Shown here: one piece after another, positions 40,965 through 51,200 of the stretch
Position numbering within the stretch: the first letter of the stretch is position 1
Layout of the letters: each line of letters starts with the position of its first letter
NCBI GenBank assembly: GCA_023388055.1
Contig: JAEWGW010000029.1
Location: 35,966-99,965 of the forward strand
Direction: 5' to 3'
DNA: 64,000 nucleotides
Origin: Bacillota bacterium
GTDB taxonomy: Bacteria > Bacillota > Bacilli > Paenibacillales > NBRC-103111
Notes under the pieces: generated by a model
What the model was told of the DNA's origin: nothing
The model's database searches: none
Seen by the model: the letters and a program-made list of their open reading frames with translations, nothing else
Translations under genes and position numbers: made by a program

Positions 40965-42044
40965 TTATTTGAAGAAAACAAAATGAGTGGGCATGGAGCG
41001 CATCCGTCCGTTATCGGAGGGGCGGTTGATCAGCTCGTTGCCCCACACCAGGGTAGAGGAGCCGCCGCCGTCCAGATTGTAGGCGTCTTGGATGCCCATC
41101 TGCTGGAGCTTGTCCTGGAGCTCAGGCAAGGATGCCCCTGCGCTGCCCCGGTCATCGCCGCCATCGGTTACGATGAACAGCAGCTGGTTATTCTTGAAGT
41201 TGCCCACCACCGTCCGGGCCGCCCGGTAGGGGCTGGTCATCCATTTAACAGGAATGGTTTGTTTCTTGCCGTCCTTCAGCAGAATCGGAGTGAAGGAAGC
41301 GCCGAATTGCGGCTTCAGCTTATCCAGCTCCTCCTGCTTGTTGAACATGCCGCCGATGAGCTGGCGCTGGTCGTTCAGGCCAACGAAGCTAAGCCCGTCC
41401 GAAGGGAAAAAGCCGTACACATATTTGCCGTTCTGGATCGTATTGCCGGTAGGGTAACGTTTGCCTGTGCCGCTTTCGTCGGCGAAGCCTCCCGCATTCA
41501 CGCCGGCGATTCCGCCAAGGCGGTTCACCGCGGCCAAGGTCGTTTCGCTTTTGCCGATTTTGTCCCCGGCCAAGGCCATCTTCATGGCTTTATCCGATTT
41601 CAGCTCGGCCTTCAGGGCGTATCCTTTATAGGAGGAGGCGGAGAAGGTATACAGCTTCAGCTCGATATTACCGGAGGAGGCCGAACGGGTCGGCGCACCT
41701 AACACATTGGAGATCCTCCGCTCAAAAATCTGTGCCGGTTTGTTCCTCTGCTCGGAGGCGGTTTTCAGCATCACGGAAACCTGGGCGGAGCTTTCATTAT
41801 ACAAGTCGTAGTGCTTCATTATGGTGGACTGGATGGCGGAGCTGTCCTGGGTGGCTTTTTCCAGTTTGCCGTCCAGACCCGCCGCATCCTCGGCCAGATT
41901 CACCGGGGGCAGCTCGGCCCGGGCCATAGCGGCAATGGGGGGCATCAGCTGGGTGCTGTCCGTAGCCAGCATCCAGACCGCCATCCCCAAAAAAGGGGCG
42001 GTTGCCAGAAGAAAAAGACGGTTAATGGCCTGCTTATGGTTCAT
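40965..42044 (-). CDS. Exported phosphodiester glycosidase (NAGPA-like) protein
   Basis: 359 residues with an N-terminal membrane segment (about 8-28), a helical linker to about 110, and a NAGPA/DUF2233-type domain. Key stretches are VNAGGFADES, KWMTSPYRAARTVVG, FIVTDGGDDRGSAG, and the catalytic-site motif AYNLDGGGSSTLVW near the C-terminus. Family members split phosphodiester-linked sugars. Here a role in exopolysaccharide or wall teichoic-acid processing is likely but unproven. Its start overlaps the stop of the upstream coiled-coil membrane gene by 4 nt (ATGA). Confidence 0.85.
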   Translation of the reverse strand: MNHKQAINRLFLLATAPFLGMAVWMLATDSTQLMPPIAAMARAELPPVNLAEDAAGLDGKLEKATQDSSAIQSTIMKHYDLYNESSAQVSVMLKTASEQRNKPAQIFERRISNVLGAPTRSASSGNIELKLYTFSASSYKGYALKAELKSDKAMKMALAGDKIGKSETTLAAVNRLGGIAGVNAGGFADESGTGKRYPTGNTIQNGKYVYGFFPSDGLSFVGLNDQRQLIGGMFNKQEELDKLKPQFGASFTPILLKDGKKQTIPVKWMTSPYRAARTVVGNFKNNQLLFIVTDGGDDRGSAGASLPELQDKLQQMGIQDAYNLDGGGSSTLVWGNELINRPSDNGRMRSMPTHFVFFK

Positions 42045-42478
42045 TTCAACACATCCAGATTATGCTGGAGCTCCTCCAGCTGCTTCTTGACTTCGGCCAG
42101 TTGGGTATACAGCTGGTTGCTGTTGTCGGTTTTGCTGTTGGCGCTGTCCTTGGTGAAGGCCAGAAGCTCGTTCAAGGCATCCACCTTGGTCTGGAGCTTG
42201 GCGATTTCCGTCTGGAAGGCGGTCTTGAGGTCGCCGATCTGGCTCTGGTAATCCTGCTGGATGGCTTCCAGCTGGGTTTTGTTCTGCTCGGCAATCTGTG
42301 TGGCGATTTGGCTCCGGAGATGATCGCTGTAGGCTTTGGTCCCCCATACCCCCAAGGCGATCAAAAAAACCCAGGCCATAAGAAGAATGGCATAAGTGTG
42401 CTTCCTTTTGGAAGTAGTGGATTTGACGCCGCGCATATACGTATCTTGTCTGGCGTCCAAAGGCAAGCTCATGAACAT
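42041..42478 (-). CDS. Single-pass membrane protein with coiled coil
   Basis: 145 residues. A basic cytoplasmic N-terminus, one membrane helix (about 28-50, YAILLMAWVFLIALGVWG), and an extracellular Gln/Lys/Glu-rich coiled coil (about 55-143). No catalytic motif and no recognised family. GAGGTGAC precedes the first ATG; a second ATG two codons later is equally well placed. Translational coupling (ATGA overlap) to the phosphodiester glycosidase suggests the two proteins form one exported complex. Confidence 0.75.
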   Translation of the reverse strand: MFMSLPLDARQDTYMRGVKSTTSKRKHTYAILLMAWVFLIALGVWGTKAYSDHLRSQIATQIAEQNKTQLEAIQQDYQSQIGDLKTAFQTEIAKLQTKVDALNELLAFTKDSANSKTDNSNQLYTQLAEVKKQLEELQHNLDVLK

Positions 42479-42548
42479 GTCACCTCAAGGAAAAATTTGA
42501 ATGGGCCTCTGACGGGAATCTGTCGGGAGGAGTGAAGTAGAAGAATAA

Positions 42549-42706
42549 ATATTCACGGAGTTTCATTCCTTACCGGGAAAGGAGTGTCTTGGATGCTCAA
42601 ACACGTTTTGTCGGCCTTGATTGAATGAGATTATAAGGGTTCAAAGCCGCCAAAAAACTCGCCCTCAAGCCACTCCTTTCCCTCCCAGTCATTCCACATG
42701 AATATT
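42549..42706. repeat. Long imperfect inverted repeat upstream of the coiled-coil gene
   Basis: GGGAAAGGAGTGTCTTG (42575-42591) pairs with CAAGCCACTCCTTTCCC (42666-42682) at 16 of 17 positions. Weaker pairing extends outward to AATATTCA (42549 region) and TGAATATTCA (42698 region). The loop of about 75 nt contains a minus-strand TATAAT (42635-42630). It fills much of the 356-nt gap 42479-42834, which otherwise shows only repeat copy B. It could be a MITE remnant or a leader structure. Confidence 0.45.
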
Positions 42707-42724
42707 CATTCATTTTTCAAAAGT

Positions 42725-42770
42725 CGAACAGATGCCCTCAAGCGGGTTTGCATACACGCCCTAGTATAGC
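42725..42770 (-). repeat. Dispersed TAGGGCGTG repeat, end copy B
   Basis: Minus strand reads GCTATACTAGGGCGTGTATG, then CAAACCCGCTTGAGGGCATC. It is nearly identical to 511-560 and to the left end of the element at 61763. No second end is visible next to it. Confidence 0.65.
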
Positions 42771-42834
42771 ATAGGTCTTCCGCCAGGGGCGAGGGACTTT
42801 AGTGGCGATTGCTGTCAGAGGCATGAACAAACTG

Positions 42835-44430
42835 TTACGATCCGTCGTCTCTTCCCGTTTTCCTGCGGTATTCTCCCGGAGAGAGGCCGGTGAGCTTCTT
42901 GAAGACCTTGCTGAAGTATTTCTCATCCTGGTAGCCGACCTGAAGGGCGATCCGGCTCAGGCGGAAGTCGGGATTCAATAAGAGCAGCTTGGATTTTTCA
43001 ATGCGGATGCGGGCGATATAGTCGGACAGATTTTCCTTAAATTCCTGCTTGAATTTGCGGGAGATGTATTCCCGGCTGAGATAGAAGCGGTCGGCAATGT
43101 CCTGCAGCGAAATTTCCTCCTCGGCATGCTCCCGCAGATAATGGGCAATTTCGTAGATGATATGCCTGTCCTCCCGCAGCTGCCGGGTATGCAGGTCGGC
43201 AAGCTTCAGCAGCTGCTCCGTAATCCGCTGCTCCCATACGGACAAGGATAGGCAGCCGTCTGCCTCCAAGGGGATGACAGGCTCGGGCACCTCCTTACCG
43301 TCCATAACCCAGCGTGCCTGGAACAGAGCAAACTCCTGCTTCCAAAGCTCCAGATGGTCTACGGTAATCCGGTCCCAGCGGCGGATATCCCCGAAGAGCT
43401 TGCCGGCTGCAGTCGACACCTGCCCCTCATGGGCGCTTTGCACGGCCAGCCGCAGCTCCTCCTCATACTCCCGGAAGGGGAGCGGTCGGAAGGCAGGCTC
43501 CTGGCCCGCCTGCGCCTCGTGAATCCACCCGCTGCGGAGAAGCAGATTGCGGCTGCGCAGAGCGTGAATCGCATCCCGGTAGGCGTTGGAGGCGCCCAAG
43601 GGAAAAGCAGCGGTTCCGCTAAGCCCCATATCGAAGCTGCCGCCCAGGGTCTGGCGGATGCCGCATGCAATACGCCTAACCAGCTCCCCCGCACCGGAAG
43701 TATGCCTCCAGATCAGCAGCACAATCGTACCGGTGCCGTCCCCGTGGCGGAAGGCGTAGCCGGTTTTGTCCCGGCTCAGATATTCATTGCAGATGTTCAA
43801 GAGCGAGAAGTAGAGCAGATCCGTGCCGGAGGCGAACTTCCGGCGGATGACCGGCGGAATGTCCGCCAGTCCGATTACCCCGACCCGGCATTGTTGGGTT
43901 TCCGGGGAATAACCCAGGTCACGGATGAGGCTGTCCTTCAGCTTCCCGTAATAAGAGGCATCGTCCAGCAGGTTGGACAGCATCCGCTCCCAATACACCG
44001 GCTTGATCTGGTTGACCTCCATATGGTGCTCCTGAAGCCGCCGCTCCGTCTCCGCCTCAAGCCGGCAGCTATCCACCGCCTTCTGGATCGCCTCCCCCAG
44101 CTCTGCCGGGTCAATGGGCTTCAGAAGATAGTCCAGCCCGCCGTATTTCACGGCAGTGCGCACCAGCTCGAAATCATCATGACCGCTGATGACAATGACC
44201 TTGGTCCGGGGGGAATGGGTTTTGATCCACTCCAGCAGCCCGGTGCCGCCCATGCCCGGCATCAGCATATCCATAAACACCAGCTCCGGCTGAAGCCCGG
44301 GGATCAGCCGGACAGCCGTTTCCCCATCCTCCGCCTCCTCCAGGCTGGTAATGCCGAAGGACGGCCAGTCCGCCAGCAGGCGGATAGCGCTCCTCACATG
44401 CTTTTCATCATCCACGATCAATGCCCTCAT
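42835..44430 (-). CDS. YesN-type response regulator (receiver + AraC domain), second copy
   Basis: 531 residues: receiver with LIVDDEK, phospho-acceptor D54 in LVFMDMLMPGMGG and LLKPID; a long middle region; C-terminal AraC double helix-turn-helix (LQDIADRFYLSREYISRKFK and RIALQVGYQDEKYFSKVFKK). The start overlaps the end of the kinase gene by 23 nt. The pair is divergent from the ABC/GH43 operon at 46390 and probably activates it in response to a sugar or oligosaccharide. Only about 30 percent of the sequence, mostly the two ends, resembles the regulator at 761. Confidence 0.9.
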   Translation of the reverse strand: MRALIVDDEKHVRSAIRLLADWPSFGITSLEEAEDGETAVRLIPGLQPELVFMDMLMPGMGGTGLLEWIKTHSPRTKVIVISGHDDFELVRTAVKYGGLDYLLKPIDPAELGEAIQKAVDSCRLEAETERRLQEHHMEVNQIKPVYWERMLSNLLDDASYYGKLKDSLIRDLGYSPETQQCRVGVIGLADIPPVIRRKFASGTDLLYFSLLNICNEYLSRDKTGYAFRHGDGTGTIVLLIWRHTSGAGELVRRIACGIRQTLGGSFDMGLSGTAAFPLGASNAYRDAIHALRSRNLLLRSGWIHEAQAGQEPAFRPLPFREYEEELRLAVQSAHEGQVSTAAGKLFGDIRRWDRITVDHLELWKQEFALFQARWVMDGKEVPEPVIPLEADGCLSLSVWEQRITEQLLKLADLHTRQLREDRHIIYEIAHYLREHAEEEISLQDIADRFYLSREYISRKFKQEFKENLSDYIARIRIEKSKLLLLNPDFRLSRIALQVGYQDEKYFSKVFKKLTGLSPGEYRRKTGRDDGS

Positions 44431-46222
44431 GGTTCAGGCCTCCTTCTTTCAGGGGGATGTACAGCTCCACTTTCAGCCCGCCGCTCTCGGGAGATTCTAC
44501 CCTTAGTTCCGCCAGTGGATTGTAATACAGCCGGATACGGGCGATTACGTTCAAGAGGCCGATGCCCCCGTCCTCCCCGCTTCCGCCAGAGGGTCCCTGG
44601 CGGAGCTTCTCCCGGAGCACCGCCAGCTCCAACGAAGACATACCCTTGCCGTCGTCAGCCACCTCGATCCGCAGCTCCTCCTCCGGGGACAGGCTGGCGG
44701 CGATACGGATGCGTCCCCCGGCAGTGGAATCGTAGCCATGCTTGAAGTAGTTTTCAACCAGCGGCTGCAGGGTCATCTTGGGCACGGGGATGGCCAAGAC
44801 TTCAGGACCGGCCTCCAGCTCTACCTGCAACTTGCCGTCGAAGCGCTGCTGCTGCAGCTCCAGATATCCCTTCACATAATCGATTTCCTGGTGCAGGGGA
44901 ACGATGGTTTTGTCTGTATTCATCTGGTAGCGCATCATTCTCCCGAGGGAGGCAATCAGGGTGTAAATCCGGTTCTCCCCGTGCTGAAGCGCCAGGGTAC
45001 CGATGGACTGCAGGGCGTTATTCAGGAAGTGCGGATTGATCTGTGCCTGAAGCGCTTTCAATTCATTGGTCCGGTTGGCCAGCTTCAGAGCATATTCCCG
45101 CAGAATCATTTCATTCAGGGTTTGCATCATCACCCGGAAGCGTCGGGCCAAAACGCCGATCTCATCTGTGCTTTTGGAATCAATCTCCACATGGAGCTGG
45201 CCGGACTGAATTTTGTTGATGGCAGCAGTCAAGGCCTGAATCGGCGCCGTAAAACGGATGGAGATGATTACCGTCGCCACGATAACAATCACCAAAAACA
45301 GCGTGTACACACCGGCATTGATCCGGGTCAAATCCCGGGCATCCTTATACAGGTGGCTGTAGGGGATCTGCTTGACAATGGTCCAGTTCATGTAGGAGGC
45401 CTCCATACGCTGGTAGATGGTCATGCCGCTGCTGGCCCCGTCCTTCCACTCGAAGCTGCCCTCCTCCCCGGTTAGCTGCTGAAGCCAGCTATACTGCGGG
45501 ATGATCCCCCATTCCGCTTCATTTTTGCTGTAAATAACCGTACCATTTTCGTCCAAAATATACAAATTTTCATAATCCCGGTTATAAAGCTGTGCACAGA
45601 TTTTTTCGAAAAAATCCAGCCGCAGATCCACCGACAATAATCCCAGCTCTTGGGTGGAGGGCACATTATAGAAGGGGCGGTGCAGGGTAAGCACCGGATA
45701 AGGCTCGTTCTTCGGGAAATAGCTGACCCCGTAGTCATGAGACAGATGGGTGGCCTCCGTGTAGGATTGGTATCCGTTGAAGGGACGGGAAGGTGACGCA
45801 ACCGGTACAGATTCCCGGGAGGAGCTGGTTAACCGGCCGTTTACATACAAAAAGTGCTCCTTGGACGCATACAGATCCAGATGTACCTGGGCTACCTCAC
45901 CGATGGACCGGCTTACCAATTGGATCGAACGCAGCAGGTCGTTGCGCTGTTCGATGCTCCCGTGATAGCCGCTTTGGAGAATGCCGAAGACCTGATAGTC
46001 TCTGTAAGCGCTTAACGTTGCCTGATCAACGATGCCCAGATAATACATCAGGTTGGTTTTCCCCTGGAAAATCAGGTGGGTGTTCTGCTGGACGGCGTTT
46101 GTTTTGATGGTTTCCTTATTGGAGGAGTAGGTAATGAGGATGGAGGTGGCAATGGGAATAATAGTGGCGATGAGCATAAACAGAATCAGCTTGTTGCGGA
46201 TGCTTCCCTTGATCCGGTTCAC
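44408..46222 (-). CDS. YesM-type sensor histidine kinase, second copy
   Basis: 604 residues: membrane segment about 10-30, extracellular Cache-type domain of about 250 residues (ENLYILDENGTVIYSKNEA), second membrane segment about 298-318, HAMP (RFTAPIQALTAAINKIQSGQ), H398 in AQINPHFLNNALQSIG (the usual Tyr is Asn), and an ATPase domain with VENYFKHG, ADDGKGM and GIGLLNVIARI. The GTG start has AAGGAG 9 nt upstream. It should phosphorylate the overlapping YesN-type regulator. Unlike the first locus there is no separate anchored binding protein, so direct ligand sensing is implied. Confidence 0.9.
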   Translation of the reverse strand: MNRIKGSIRNKLILFMLIATIIPIATSILITYSSNKETIKTNAVQQNTHLIFQGKTNLMYYLGIVDQATLSAYRDYQVFGILQSGYHGSIEQRNDLLRSIQLVSRSIGEVAQVHLDLYASKEHFLYVNGRLTSSSRESVPVASPSRPFNGYQSYTEATHLSHDYGVSYFPKNEPYPVLTLHRPFYNVPSTQELGLLSVDLRLDFFEKICAQLYNRDYENLYILDENGTVIYSKNEAEWGIIPQYSWLQQLTGEEGSFEWKDGASSGMTIYQRMEASYMNWTIVKQIPYSHLYKDARDLTRINAGVYTLFLVIVIVATVIISIRFTAPIQALTAAINKIQSGQLHVEIDSKSTDEIGVLARRFRVMMQTLNEMILREYALKLANRTNELKALQAQINPHFLNNALQSIGTLALQHGENRIYTLIASLGRMMRYQMNTDKTIVPLHQEIDYVKGYLELQQQRFDGKLQVELEAGPEVLAIPVPKMTLQPLVENYFKHGYDSTAGGRIRIAASLSPEEELRIEVADDGKGMSSLELAVLREKLRQGPSGGSGEDGGIGLLNVIARIRLYYNPLAELRVESPESGGLKVELYIPLKEGGLNHEGIDRG

Positions 46223-46389
46223 AGGGGCATGCTCCTTCCATAGGGGCAGCAGGTCAATATCTTACACTTTTCTTGTCATCTGGCCATGTGTCCTTCCGCT
46301 GCGCCTGACTTTATACTTAGTGTACAGGGAACCTCCCGCACAGTAAAGGTGTTATGAGGAGGCGGATCAACGAAAGGAGACAACGGAAA

Positions 46390-47337
46390 ATGGCAGATGG
46401 TCAACGGGAAGGAGCCCTGGTTTCTACCGGACCCGCCGTGCAGGCAGCGGCCAAAAAAAGAACCGGAGGCTGGAGGGAGTGGGGGGTCCAGCTGGTTTTT
46501 GTAGGACCGGCTCTTTTATTTTTTACCGTTATTGTATTGATCCCTTTTTTTCTGGGGATGGTGTATTCCTTCACGGACTGGAGCGGAGTCAACTCTGCGA
46601 TGTCGTGGGTGGGGCTGGATAATTTCCGCCAGATCTTCACCAAGGATGCGGCCTTCTGGAGGGCATTTTCCTTCACGGCGCGTTTTTCCGTGTGCAGCGT
46701 GGTGCTGACCAATGTGGTGGCGTTCGGCTTGGCCCTGCTGCTGACCCGGCCGCTCAAAACCCGGAATATTCTGCGCACCGTCTTTTTTCTGCCGAATGTG
46801 ATTGGGGGCCTTCTGCTGGGGTTTATCTGGCAGTTTATCTTTATCCGGGGCTTCGCTTCCATCGGCGCCGCAACGGGGATCGGTTTTTTCGAGCTGCCTT
46901 GGCTGGGGAACGAAATCACCGCATTCTGGGGCATTCTGATCGTAAGCGTCTGGCAAGGGGCCGGGTATCTGATGATCATCTACATCGCCGGGCTGGTCAA
47001 TATTCCCTCGGAGCTGTTAGAGGCGGCCCGGATCGACGGCGCCACCTTCCGGGATACACTCCGGCATGTTATCCTGCCTCTGATCATGCCGGCGGTAACG
47101 GTTTGTTTGTTTCTGGCCATCTCCTGGGCCTTTAAGATGTTTGACTTGAATATGTCGTTGACCAAAGGGGGGCCGTTCCGGTCCACCGAATCCATCGCGC
47201 TTAATATTTATGCCGAGGCCTTCCAGAACAACCGTTACGGCTTGGGCACAGCCAAGGCACTGCTGTTCTTCGTAGGCACAGCAGCCATTACCGGCCTGCA
47301 GGTCTTTCTGACGAAGCGCAAGGAGGTGGAGGCATAA
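46390..47337 (+). CDS. Carbohydrate ABC permease, MalF/UgpA type
   Basis: A 315-residue permease of the CUT1 class with six membrane segments and the EAA-type loop (ELLEAARIDGATFRDTLRHV) that docks the ATPase. The ATG at 46390 is placed after AAAGGAG; an upstream in-frame ATG at 46354 precedes that site. The ATPase is not encoded here; a shared MsmX-like ATPase elsewhere is usual for such loci. First gene of the operon divergent from YesM/YesN. Confidence 0.9.
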   Translation: MADGQREGALVSTGPAVQAAAKKRTGGWREWGVQLVFVGPALLFFTVIVLIPFFLGMVYSFTDWSGVNSAMSWVGLDNFRQIFTKDAAFWRAFSFTARFSVCSVVLTNVVAFGLALLLTRPLKTRNILRTVFFLPNVIGGLLLGFIWQFIFIRGFASIGAATGIGFFELPWLGNEITAFWGILIVSVWQGAGYLMIIYIAGLVNIPSELLEAARIDGATFRDTLRHVILPLIMPAVTVCLFLAISWAFKMFDLNMSLTKGGPFRSTESIALNIYAEAFQNNRYGLGTAKALLFFVGTAAITGLQVFLTKRKEVEA

Positions 47338-48173
47338 TGCGCAGCACCCGTTCATACAGTCTGCAGATTCTGGCCGCCGAATGCCTCGCCGTTGCCGTTG
47401 GTCTTTTGTTCCTGACCCCCTTCTACTTCGTGGTGATCAATTCCCTCAAGAGCTTCGGAGATCTGCTTACTGACTCCGCCGGCTGGCCCACGTCCTGGCA
47501 TCCCGGCAATTATGGCAGAGCCTGGGAGCTCCTGCGGTTTCCCAGGGTATTCGGCAATTCGCTCCTGATTACCGTCATCTCCAACGCCGGTCTGGTGGTG
47601 ATCAGCGCCATGGCAGCACACCGGATTGTCCGCCGGTCCACCCGTTTTAACAAAACCGTGTTCGGATTATTCGTGGCTTCCATGATTATTCCCTTCCAAT
47701 CCATCATGATCCCGCTGGTGAAGGTGGTCAGCACGTTGGGCATCCAGAACAGCTACGTGGGGATTATTATCTGTTACTTTGGCTTCGGCGTCATGATGTC
47801 CGTGTTCCTGTATCACGGGTACATCAAGTCCATCCCGGCGGAAATCGAGGAATCGGCGGTAGTGGACGGCTGCTCGGCCTATGGCGTGTTCTGGCGGATC
47901 GTATTCCCGCTGCTGAAGCCCATGACCGTGACCGTGCTGCTGCTAAACAGCCTGTGGATCTGGAATGACTTTCTCCTGCCCCTGCTGATCCTGAACAGTC
48001 CCGCACTGCGGACCCTTCCGCTGGCGGCAAGCTCTTTTTTTGCCCAATATACCAAGCAGTGGGATCTGGGGCTGGCTTCTCTGGTGTTGGGCATCATTCC
48101 GATCATCATTTTCTTCCTGTCCATGCAGAAGCATATTATCGAAGGGATTACAGCCGGGTCAGTCAAGGGATAA
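47337..48173 (+). CDS. Carbohydrate ABC permease, MalG/UgpE type
   Basis: 278 residues, six membrane segments, EAA loop IPAEIEESAVVDGCSAYGVF, typical of the second CUT1 permease. Its ATG shares the last A of the TAA stop of the first permease gene (TAATG), indicating translational coupling and stoichiometric assembly. Confidence 0.9.
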   Translation: MRSTRSYSLQILAAECLAVAVGLLFLTPFYFVVINSLKSFGDLLTDSAGWPTSWHPGNYGRAWELLRFPRVFGNSLLITVISNAGLVVISAMAAHRIVRRSTRFNKTVFGLFVASMIIPFQSIMIPLVKVVSTLGIQNSYVGIIICYFGFGVMMSVFLYHGYIKSIPAEIEESAVVDGCSAYGVFWRIVFPLLKPMTVTVLLLNSLWIWNDFLLPLLILNSPALRTLPLAASSFFAQYTKQWDLGLASLVLGIIPIIIFFLSMQKHIIEGITAGSVKG

Positions 48174-48208
48174 CCATCATCCGAAATCATAAGGAGGAAA
48201 TTGCTGCA

Positions 48209-51200
48209 ATGAGGAAAAAGAGCTTCATCCTGCTGCCCTTGGCGGTTATGCTTGTGCTGTTCCTGACGGCCACCGCTTTCGCAGATGCCACATCCCACTA
48301 TCTGAACCCGCTGATGAAGGGGGCAGACCCGACCATCGCCAGGGCAGCGGACGGCTATTATTATTCGGCTGCCAGTGACGGCAACATCACGTTGAAACGG
48401 CATGAAACCATTCTCGGGGTGGCCACCGCCAAAAGCAGGGTCGTCTGGGAAAGGCCGAAGGACTTCGGGTTTGTGTGGGGACCCTATATCTACCGGCTGG
48501 ATGGCAAGTGGTATATCTATTTTGCCTCCGGCCCGGAGAAAAGCTTCGGATTCGGCCACCCCAGCTCCTACGTGCTGGAGAATGATTCCCCCGATCCGTT
48601 TGAAGGGACATGGACGCTGAAGGGGGGCTCCTCCAATGCCGACGAGGATGGGCAGGTTACATACAAGCAGGGGCTGCTGAACACGGAGGGCTACGGCCTG
48701 GCCTGCGGCATCGTCATTATTAACGGGCAGCGGTATTTTACCTACACCAAATACTACTATTATTACGACCCGGCCACTGGAAAAACCAGGTTCGACGAAT
48801 GTCCCACCATTGTCAAAATGAAAAGCCCGTGGGAGCTGGAGGGCAAGGAGGTCACCCTGGCCAGGCCGGTATATGATTGGGAAAAGCACGGCGACAACAT
48901 CAACGAAGGTGCTGCAGTTGTGGAACGTAACGGCAAGGTCTATTTCGCTTATTCGGTAAGCAGCTTTATGAACGATAACTATGCGGTAGGCGTATCCGTA
49001 GCGGATCTGTCTTCGGATATTATGGACGAAGCGTCCTGGACGAAATATCCGCAGCCGGCGATGAAACGGTCCGATGAAAACAGCTCTTACGGGCCGGGCT
49101 CACCTTTGTTCCTGAAGTCGGAGGATGGCACGGAGGATTGGATTCTCTATCATGGCATACCTACCCACGGACAGGGCGGGGGCAACCGGGGAATCAGAGC
49201 TCAACGGATCAACTGGGATGATACCGATTTCATTAGTTTGGGTATCCCGTCCAACCCTGGCACCGTCCTGGGCAGACCGTCAGGCGAGGAAAAAAGCGAG
49301 GTCTATGAAGCGGAGGACGCCCAATTGTCCGGTGCTGACAAGGTAACGGGGAGCAGCCTGTATGCTTCGGATGCCCGGTATGTGAAATACAGCAGCGGCA
49401 AGGACAGCGACTATGTGGAATTTACGATGAACACGGAATCGGAAGGGACCTACTCCCTGGATTTCCGGTATAACAACAACACGGCAGGTCCGGTCAGTAT
49501 GCAGCTGGCCGTGAATCAAGAGAGCCGGGGGGCCGTTTCTTTTCCTACCAATGGGGGATGGGAGAGCAACTTCGATAACAAAACCGTTCACGGCATCCGG
49601 CTGAATGCCGGGGCCAACAAGGTCCGTCTTTCCGGCAAAAGCGCCTTGGCGCTGGATGCTCTGATTCTCAAAAAAAGCGCGCTGTATGAAGCGGAGAATG
49701 CCGAGTTATCCGGCAATGCAAAGACGGATACCGACCATCCCGGATACAGTGGAACGGGGTTTGTCGGAGGGCTGTGGATTGGGGAATCGGCGGTTTCCTT
49801 CAAGGTAAATGCCGCCCATGCCGGCAGCTATTCCGTGAAACTGGCCTACAGCCTGGGTTTTGCCGACGATAGAACCTTGAGCATGTATGTGAATGGCACC
49901 AAGATCAAACAAGTGGATTTTTTCAGTCTGAAAAGCTGGGACAAATGGGCGGACCGTTACGACAATGTTTTCCTGAAGGAAGGGGAAAACGTCATTACGT
50001 ACCGGTATGACCAAGGGGATACCGGCAATGTGAATCTGGATTACATTGCGGTTACCGAAGCTGCCACCTGGACCTATGAGGCCGAAACCGCCAAAACCAC
50101 GGGTGCCAAGGATGCCAAGGTGGTGAAGGCGAAGGAGGGCAATACGGGAATCGGGTATGTAAACGGTCTGGCCAAGGCGGGCTCCTCGGTGGAATTCGCT
50201 GTGGAGGTGGAGCATGCGGCAGACTACGACGTTAAGCTCCGCTACGCCAAGGAAGGCGCAGACAAAACGCTTGCTCTGTATGTGAATGGCGCTTATGCCG
50301 GGGATGTGGTTTTGTCCCCCACGGGAGGCGCTGCGGTGTGGAAGGAGCAGGTAGTGACCGTGCCCTTGGGCAAGGGCAAAAACATCATCACCTACAAAAG
50401 CGAGACGGAGAGCGGGGATGTGGTCAATCTGGACAACATCCATCTGAATAAACGGACGCCTTGGAAGTATCAGGCGGAGAATGCCCTCCGTTCCGACAAT
50501 CTGAAGGTGGCCAGAGATCATTTATGGTATGACGGCAACGGTTTTGTGGGCGGATTCGAGGAGGAGGGCGACTCCCTCCGGTTTGAGGTCAATGTGCCCT
50601 ATACGGCGGATTACACCTCCACCCTGCGGTATTCCGGCTCCTCGGCAGCCAATATCAGGATGACGCTGTACGTGAATGAAAACCGGATCAAGCAGGTTCT
50701 GCTGCCGCCCACAGCCAACTGGGATACCTGGTCGGATACAACAGAGACGGTGCGCCTGAAGGCCGGGAAGAATATCATTGAGTTTATCCGGGAAGGCGAG
50801 GACACGGGACGGTTCAACATCGACAGCCTGACCATTGATAAGTTTGCGGGCGGATTCATGAGCTCCTCAGCGAAGAAAATCACCCCTGAAACCATGGTGA
50901 AGATTCAACCGAAGCATAGCGGAAAATCCCTGGATGTGGACAGGGTATCCAGCGATCCGGGGGCGGTAATTAACCAATGGGCAAATGGCGACGGCAACAA
51001 CCAGCTGTGGCGATTTCTGGATCTGGGAACCGGTTATTACCAAATCACCTCGGTGCAAAGCGGCCATGCCATTGACCTGAAGGCCGGTTCCGCCATCGGT
51101 CAAATCTACCAGAATGTGAAGGGAACAGGCAGTTCCATACCGGATACCCAGCAGTGGAAGCTGGAGCGTGATGGAGAGTACTATAAGATCATCAACAAAA

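Noticed and set aside
46003..46017. TGTAAGCGCTTAACG as a CcpA (cre) site
   Set aside because: It resembles cre but the last positions are shifted, and it lies about 200 nt inside the kinase gene. Too weak to call.
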